From Pseudothauera rhizosphaerae (GTDB lineage: Bacteria; Pseudomonadota; Gammaproteobacteria; Burkholderiales; Rhodocyclaceae), in assembly GCF_004801305.1 (NCBI RefSeq), contig NZ_SSOD01000003.1, positions 62,001 to 126,000 of the forward strand: a stretch of DNA of 64,000 nucleotides. Direction: 5' to 3'. This document shows positions 59,764 to 64,000 of this stretch, one piece after another. A model generated the notes under the pieces. It searched no databases, was not told the DNA's origin, and worked only from the letters and a program-made list of their open reading frames with translations. Position numbers and translations under genes: made by a program. Within the stretch, counting starts at the first letter, position 1; each line of letters starts with the position of its first letter.

Positions 59764-61038
59764 CTACAGCACCAGGATGGCGCGGAAGTCGTTCACGTTG
59801 GTCAGCGTCGGCCCGGTGACCACCCCGTCGCCCAGGGCGGCGAAGAAGCCGTGGCCGTCGTTGTCGGCCAGCGCGGCACGGGGGGCCAGCCCCACGGCGC
59901 GGGCGCGCGCCAGCGTGTCCGGCGTGATCAGCGCGCCGGCGGTTTCCTCCTGGCCGTCCACGCCGTCGGTGTCGCCCGCCAGCGCCCAGGTGTCCGCCTG
60001 GCCGTCCAGCGCCAGCGCGAGGGCGAGTAGGAATTCCACGTTGCGTCCGCCGCGCCCCTGGCCGCGCACGGTGACCGTGGTCTCGCCGCCGGACAGCAGC
60101 ACCGCCGGGGGGTTCGCCGGCTGGCCGTGGCGGCGCACCTGGCGGGCGATGGCGGCTATCGCGCGGGCCACTTCGCGCGCTTCGCCTTCGATGGCGTCGC
60201 CCAGGATCAGCGGCGTGACGCCGGCTGCGCGGGCCACCTCGGCCGCGGCTTCCAGCGCCATCTGCGGGGTGGCGACGAAGCGCGTGGTGATGGCCGGCAG
60301 GCATGGGTCGCCCGGCTTCACCGTTTCGCCGGCGCCGCTTTCGAGCAGCGCACGTACCGCAGGCGGGGGTTCGATGCGGTAGCGCCGCAGCACCGCCAGC
60401 GCATCGGCGCAGGTGGTGGGATCGGCCACGGTGGGGCCGGAGGCGATGTCGATGGGGTCGTCGCCCGGCACGTCGGAGATCAGCAGGTTCACCACCGGTG
60501 CCGGATGGCAGGCCGCCGCCAGCCGTCCGCCCTTGATCGCCGAGAGGTGGCGGCGCACGCAGTTGATCTCGGCGATGGCGGCACCGCACTGGAGCAGTGC
60601 GCGGCCGAGCGCCTGCTTGTCGGCGAGCGTCAGTCCCGGCGCGGGCAGCGGCAACAGCGCCGAGCCGCCGCCGGAGACGAGGCAGATCACCCGGTCGTCG
60701 GCCGTGAGTCCGCGCACCCTGTCGAGCATGCGCCGCGCGGCGGCTTCGCCGGCCGCGTCGGGGAGCGGATGGCCGGCTTCGACGATTTCCACCCGGCGGC
60801 ACGGCACCCCGTGGCCGTAGCGGGTGACCACCAGGCCGGAGAGTTCGCCCGGCCAGTGCGCTTCCAGCGCCTGCGCCATGGCGGCCGAGGCCTTGCCGCA
60901 GCCGACGGCCACGGTGCGCCCGCGGGTTGGCGCGATGCCGGCCAGCACGGCCGGCAGGCGTGCCATGGGCTGCGCCGCGGCGATGGCCGCGTCGAACAGG
61001 CGCCGCAGCAGCACGGGCGGATCGCGGGCGGGGCGCAT
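59764..61038 (-). CDS. Glycerate 2-kinase (GckA/TtuD, MOFRL family)
   Basis: The 424-residue protein has the DUF4147 and MOFRL domains: VAVGCGKASAAMAQALEA, GHPLPDAAGEAAARRMLD, CLVSGGGSALLPLPAPGLTL, RRHLSAIKGGRLAAAC, LISDVPGDDPIDIASGPTV, LLSGGETTVTVRGQGRGGRN and AGDTDGVDGQEETAGAL. It phosphorylates glycerate to 2-phosphoglycerate. The ATG at 61038 is used; the open frame extends upstream only as shadow of the next gene. It lies two bases after the TerB gene. Confidence 0.93.
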   Translation of the reverse strand: MRPARDPPVLLRRLFDAAIAAAQPMARLPAVLAGIAPTRGRTVAVGCGKASAAMAQALEAHWPGELSGLVVTRYGHGVPCRRVEIVEAGHPLPDAAGEAAARRMLDRVRGLTADDRVICLVSGGGSALLPLPAPGLTLADKQALGRALLQCGAAIAEINCVRRHLSAIKGGRLAAACHPAPVVNLLISDVPGDDPIDIASGPTVADPTTCADALAVLRRYRIEPPPAVRALLESGAGETVKPGDPCLPAITTRFVATPQMALEAAAEVARAAGVTPLILGDAIEGEAREVARAIAAIARQVRRHGQPANPPAVLLSGGETTVTVRGQGRGGRNVEFLLALALALDGQADTWALAGDTDGVDGQEETAGALITPDTLARARAVGLAPRAALADNDGHGFFAALGDGVVTGPTLTNVNDFRAILVL

Positions 61039-61040
61039 CC

Positions 61041-61514
61041 TCAGCCGGCGCCAAGCCCCGCGGCGGCGCGGGCGCGCTGCTTGGCGGCGACGAAATCGCC
61101 GCGGGGGATGTAGAGCAGGTCGCCGAGCTTGAGCATCAGGTGGTTCTCGTGGTGGCTCAGGTGGCCGTCGGCGTAGGCGATCTGCCACAGGTATTCGACG
61201 ATGCGCACCTTCTCCTCCGCGCTGTAGCCCTTGTTGAGGCGGGAGGTGAAGCTGTGCAGGTCCGGCGCGTCGTGGGAGGTGCTGCGGGCCAGTTCGTAGA
61301 GTCCGTCGACTTCGTCGGGGGCGAGCGCGAAACGCTCGCGCAGGGCGTCGAGGATGGCCTGGCGTTCGGACTCGCTGGCTTTGGCGTCGGCGCGCATGAC
61401 TTCCACCATCAGCACTGCGGTGGCGAGCTGCAGACGGTGTTCCCGCTGTTCCGGGAGGGCGGCGGCGGACGGTTCGGCGAGGGCGTTGAAGAGTTCCTTG
61501 AGGGTGCGGAGCAT
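61041..61514 (-). CDS. TerB-family protein
   Basis: The 157-residue protein has a TerB-like helical domain: HRLQLATAVLMVEVMRADAK, EERVRIVEYLW-like VRIVEYLWQIAYADGHLSHH, ENHLMLKLGDLLYIPRGDF. The acidic residues of the TerB metal site (MRADAKASESER and YADGHLSHHEN) are recognisable. No other tellurite-resistance genes are nearby. First gene of the unit with glycerate kinase. Confidence 0.88.
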   Translation of the reverse strand: MLRTLKELFNALAEPSAAALPEQREHRLQLATAVLMVEVMRADAKASESERQAILDALRERFALAPDEVDGLYELARSTSHDAPDLHSFTSRLNKGYSAEEKVRIVEYLWQIAYADGHLSHHENHLMLKLGDLLYIPRGDFVAAKQRARAAAGLGAG

Positions 61515-61645
61515 GGCAGATCGGAACGGGGGCTGTTCTCGGGCAGAATGTAGTATCGGCTGAGTGGGAGAGGCGGGAAAGAGTTCCGCCGCGGAACTCG
61601 TGCCGCGGACCGCCCCGGTGCGGTGCGACCACAGGCGGAGACGGG

Positions 61646-62602
61646 ATGGCGGACAGGAGAGGATGGCGGCGGTGGCTGCCGGCGGCGCTGGTGCTGGCAG
61701 CGGCGCTGGGCGTTCTGGAATGGCGCTTCCAGCCGCTCAACCTGACGCGCCACTGGCTGCAGATGAAGGCCGGGGAGTCGCGCTGGGCGGCGGCGGGAAT
61801 ATGGCTGCCGGCGTACAGTGTGACGATCGATGCTCGTGTCATAGAAGGCATCGACGGCAACGCCTCGGGGCTGACCTTCGATCCGGTGCGCGGCTCGCTG
61901 TATACGGTGACCAACAAGCCGCCCGCGGTGTTCGAAGTGTCCCGCGAGGGCAAGCCGCTGCGGCTGTTGCCGTTGCGCGGCATCACCGACCCGGAAGGCA
62001 TCGCCCATGTGCGCGGCGATCTGTTCGTGATCGCCGACGAGCGCAGCCAGCAACTGGTGCTGGTGCGCATCGGCGCGGATGCCACCGCAGTGGACGCGAG
62101 CGATGCGCCGCGCCTCGGGCTGGCGATTGACCTGGACGGCAATCGCGGTTTCGAGGGCGTGTCCTGGGATTCGGTGCGCGGCCGCCTGCTGGTGGTCAAG
62201 GAGAAGTCGCCGCTGCGCATCTACGAGATCAACGGCCTGCCGGAAGCCTTGAGCGGCGGGCGTCTGGACCTGCAGATCAGCGAATGGAAGGAGCCGGGTT
62301 CGTCGGGGCTGTTCATGCACGATCTGTCGTCGCTGACCCTGCACGAACCGACCGGCCACATGCTGCTGCTGAGCGACGAGTCGCGGCTGGTGGTCGAGTA
62401 CGACGCCGCGGGCACGCTGGTCAGCCTGATGCCGCTGTGGCCCGGCTGGCACGGCCTGGCGCACGGCATCGCCCAGGCCGAGGGCGTGGCGCTGGACGAC
62501 GAAGGCGCTCTCTACCTGCTCTCCGAGCCCAACCTGTTCTACCGCTTCGAGCGCACCACCCCGGCCGCCTGGCAGCCGCAGCGGGCAGCGGCGGGGCGCT
62601 GA
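61646..62602 (+). CDS. SdiA-regulated-domain (YjiK-like) protein
   Basis: The 318-residue protein has an N-terminal membrane anchor or signal (RRWLPAALVLAAALGVLEW) and a beta-propeller-like periplasmic domain: NASGLTFDPVRGSLYTVTNK, GITDPEGIAHVRGDLFVIAD, GFEGVSWDSVRGRLLVVKEK, HDLSSLTLHEPTGHMLLLSD, QAEGVALDDEGALYLLSEPN. This repeat pattern is that of the SdiA-regulated family, of unknown function. Confidence 0.88.
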   Translation: MADRRGWRRWLPAALVLAAALGVLEWRFQPLNLTRHWLQMKAGESRWAAAGIWLPAYSVTIDARVIEGIDGNASGLTFDPVRGSLYTVTNKPPAVFEVSREGKPLRLLPLRGITDPEGIAHVRGDLFVIADERSQQLVLVRIGADATAVDASDAPRLGLAIDLDGNRGFEGVSWDSVRGRLLVVKEKSPLRIYEINGLPEALSGGRLDLQISEWKEPGSSGLFMHDLSSLTLHEPTGHMLLLSDESRLVVEYDAAGTLVSLMPLWPGWHGLAHGIAQAEGVALDDEGALYLLSEPNLFYRFERTTPAAWQPQRAAAGR

Positions 62603-62724
62603 CGGGGCGGTTCGCGGGGACGCATGCCGGGCGGGTCGGGCGCCGGTGCGGCGGCGGTTTTCCTAGCCCCGGAGGGCCTTCTCAGGCCATAATCGCGGGC
62701 TACGCCAGAGGGGATACGGAAGTA

Positions 62725-63969
62725 ATGAAGCGTGTGGACGATTTTCGCCTGCAGTTCGGCAAGCAGGAACTGGTGCCGATCATGATAGGCGGCATGGGGG
62801 TGGACATCTCGACCGCCGAGCTCTCGCTGGAAGCCGCACGACTGGGAGGCATCGGCCACATCTCGGATGCCATGGTCCCCACGGTCTCGGACCGCCGCTT
62901 CAAGACCAAGTACGTCAAGAACAAGCTGCAGCAGTACAAGTTCAACGTCGAGAACCCCGACAAATCGGTGGTGCAGTTCGACCTCGGCCTGCTCGCCGAA
63001 GCCACCGCGCTGCACGTGGGCCGCACCATGGAAGCCAAGCGCGGCCCCGGCATGGTGTTCATCAACTGCATGGAAAAGCTGACGATGAACGCCCCCAGGG
63101 AAACCCTGCGCGTGCGCCTGTCGGCCGCGCTCGATGCCGGCATCGACGGCATCACGCTGGCCGCGGGCCTGCACCTGGGTTCGTTCGCGCTGATCGAGGA
63201 CCATCCGCGCTTCCGTGACGCCAAGCTGGGCATCATCGTCTCGTCCCTGCGCGCGCTGCAGCTCTTCCTGAAGAAGAGCGCGCGCACCGGGCGGCTGCCC
63301 GACTACGTGGTGGTGGAAGGCCCGCTGGCCGGCGGCCACCTGGGTTTCGGCGAGGACTGGGCGCAGTTCGATCTGGCCGCCATCGTCGTGGAAATCCGCG
63401 ACTGGCTGGCGGCCGAACAGCTCGACATTCCGCTGATCCCGGCCGGCGGCATCTTCACCGGCAGCGACGCGGTGAACTTCCTCGAAGCCGGCGCGGCGGC
63501 GGTGCAGGTGGCCACCCGCTTCACCGTGACCCGCGAGTGCGGCCTGCCGGAAGACGTGCAGCAGGAGTACTTCAAGGCCAGCGAGGGGGACATCGAGGTC
63601 AATCACATTTCCCCCACCGGCTATCTGATGCGCATGCTCAAGGGCAGCCCGGCCATCGGCAACGGCATCCGCCCGAACTGCGAGGCCTACGGCTATCTGC
63701 TGGACGCCAAGGGCCACTGCCAGTACATCGACGCCTACAACCGCGAGGTGGCGCTGCACCCGGAAGGCGCCAAGGTCAGGGTGTGGGACAAGACCTGTCT
63801 GTGTACCCACATGCGCAACTTCGACCTTTGGACCTGCGGCCACTATGCCTACCGGCTCAAGGACACCAGCCGCAAGGACGACAGCGGCCGCTACGAAATC
63901 CTCACGGCCGAGCACGTGTTCCACGACTACCGGTTTTCCACCGACAACCGGATCGCGCTGCCGGAATGA
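62725..63969 (+). CDS. NPD (2-nitropropane dioxygenase) family FMN-dependent protein
   Basis: The 414-residue TIM-barrel flavoprotein has MIGGMGVDISTAELSLEAAR, LGGIGHISDAM, VVVEGPLAGGHLGFGEDW, PLIPAGGIFTGSDAVNFLEA and GAAAVQVATRFTVTRECGLP, matching the nitronate monooxygenase/NPD superfamily. The C-terminal 80 residues add several Cys (WDKTCLCTHMRNFDLWTCGH), not part of the classical enzyme, and may bind a metal or cluster. The start at 62725 follows a weak Shine-Dalgarno (ggatacggaag). Activity on nitronates is not assured. Confidence 0.85.
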   Translation: MKRVDDFRLQFGKQELVPIMIGGMGVDISTAELSLEAARLGGIGHISDAMVPTVSDRRFKTKYVKNKLQQYKFNVENPDKSVVQFDLGLLAEATALHVGRTMEAKRGPGMVFINCMEKLTMNAPRETLRVRLSAALDAGIDGITLAAGLHLGSFALIEDHPRFRDAKLGIIVSSLRALQLFLKKSARTGRLPDYVVVEGPLAGGHLGFGEDWAQFDLAAIVVEIRDWLAAEQLDIPLIPAGGIFTGSDAVNFLEAGAAAVQVATRFTVTRECGLPEDVQQEYFKASEGDIEVNHISPTGYLMRMLKGSPAIGNGIRPNCEAYGYLLDAKGHCQYIDAYNREVALHPEGAKVRVWDKTCLCTHMRNFDLWTCGHYAYRLKDTSRKDDSGRYEILTAEHVFHDYRFSTDNRIALPE

Positions 63970-64000
63970 CCCGGGTCACACGAGATCGATGCGCACCGCC

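Noticed and set aside
59764-62220. Very long minus-strand open frame upstream of glycerate kinase
   Set aside because: The part before 61038 is shadow of the TerB and SdiA-regulated-type genes; only the kinase part has family motifs.
63970-64000. Possible start or end of a further gene at the right edge
   Set aside because: Only 31 bases remain; no reading frame can be supported.

Overview
The window is high-GC DNA densely packed with genes on both strands. No rRNA or tRNA genes and no CRISPR array were seen. Gene content suggests a betaproteobacterium of the Rhodocyclales type (Azoarcus/Thauera/Azospira-like): a urtABCDE urea transporter, a complete ureDABCEFG urease cluster, cowN, a pxpBCA/TRAP pair, LuxR-type regulators and c-di-GMP enzymes. 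The genus is an inference; no marker gene is present.

Layout. 1-5.4 kb: a permease-histidine kinase fusion (5' end outside the window), its response regulator, a CooA-like Crp/Fnr regulator, cowN (protects nitrogenase from CO) and a bacteriohemerythrin. A CooA-type box lies in front of cowN and a sigma-54 promoter in front of the hemerythrin gene. 5.4-16.9 kb: small cupin genes, a LuxR regulator, a GST, an 887-residue Cache/CheW protein, purT, a diguanylate cyclase, sfsA, and an AraC regulator divergent from ohr and a periplasmic alpha/beta hydrolase. 17-29.2 kb: urtABCDE, a second diguanylate cyclase and a second five-gene branched-chain-amino-acid-type ABC transporter, with REP-like repeats between genes.

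29.3-33.0 kb is a lower-GC island: the remnant of a chromosomal integron. It has a 3'-truncated integrase gene, an attI-like region with two direct repeats, four cassette genes read away from it, and three attC sites, one split by a 151-bp MITE. The island is bracketed by 33-bp direct repeats. This is the main accessory region.

33-39.2 kb: 5-oxoprolinase genes pxpBCA and a winged-helix regulator, divergent from a DctPQM TRAP transporter, together a likely pyroglutamate uptake and catabolism unit. 39.2-45 kb: the urease cluster behind an NtrC site and a sigma-54 promoter; its alpha subunit carries a repeat-derived in-frame insertion. 45-48.6 kb: an ECF sigma/anti-sigma pair divergent from a bufferin (bufABC-doxX) operon, with the same promoter motif facing both ways. 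48.6-64 kb: mostly housekeeping and signalling genes (YitT, DUF3999/DUF2339, a PLP enzyme, an esterase, HD-GYP, HDOD, xpt, a LeuE-type exporter, glycerate kinase, TerB, an SdiA-regulated-type protein and an NPD-family flavoprotein).

Functionally, urea import, urease, NtrC/sigma-54 control and CO protection of nitrogenase point to a nitrogen-scavenging, probably diazotrophic organism. Nitrogenase genes themselves are not in the window.
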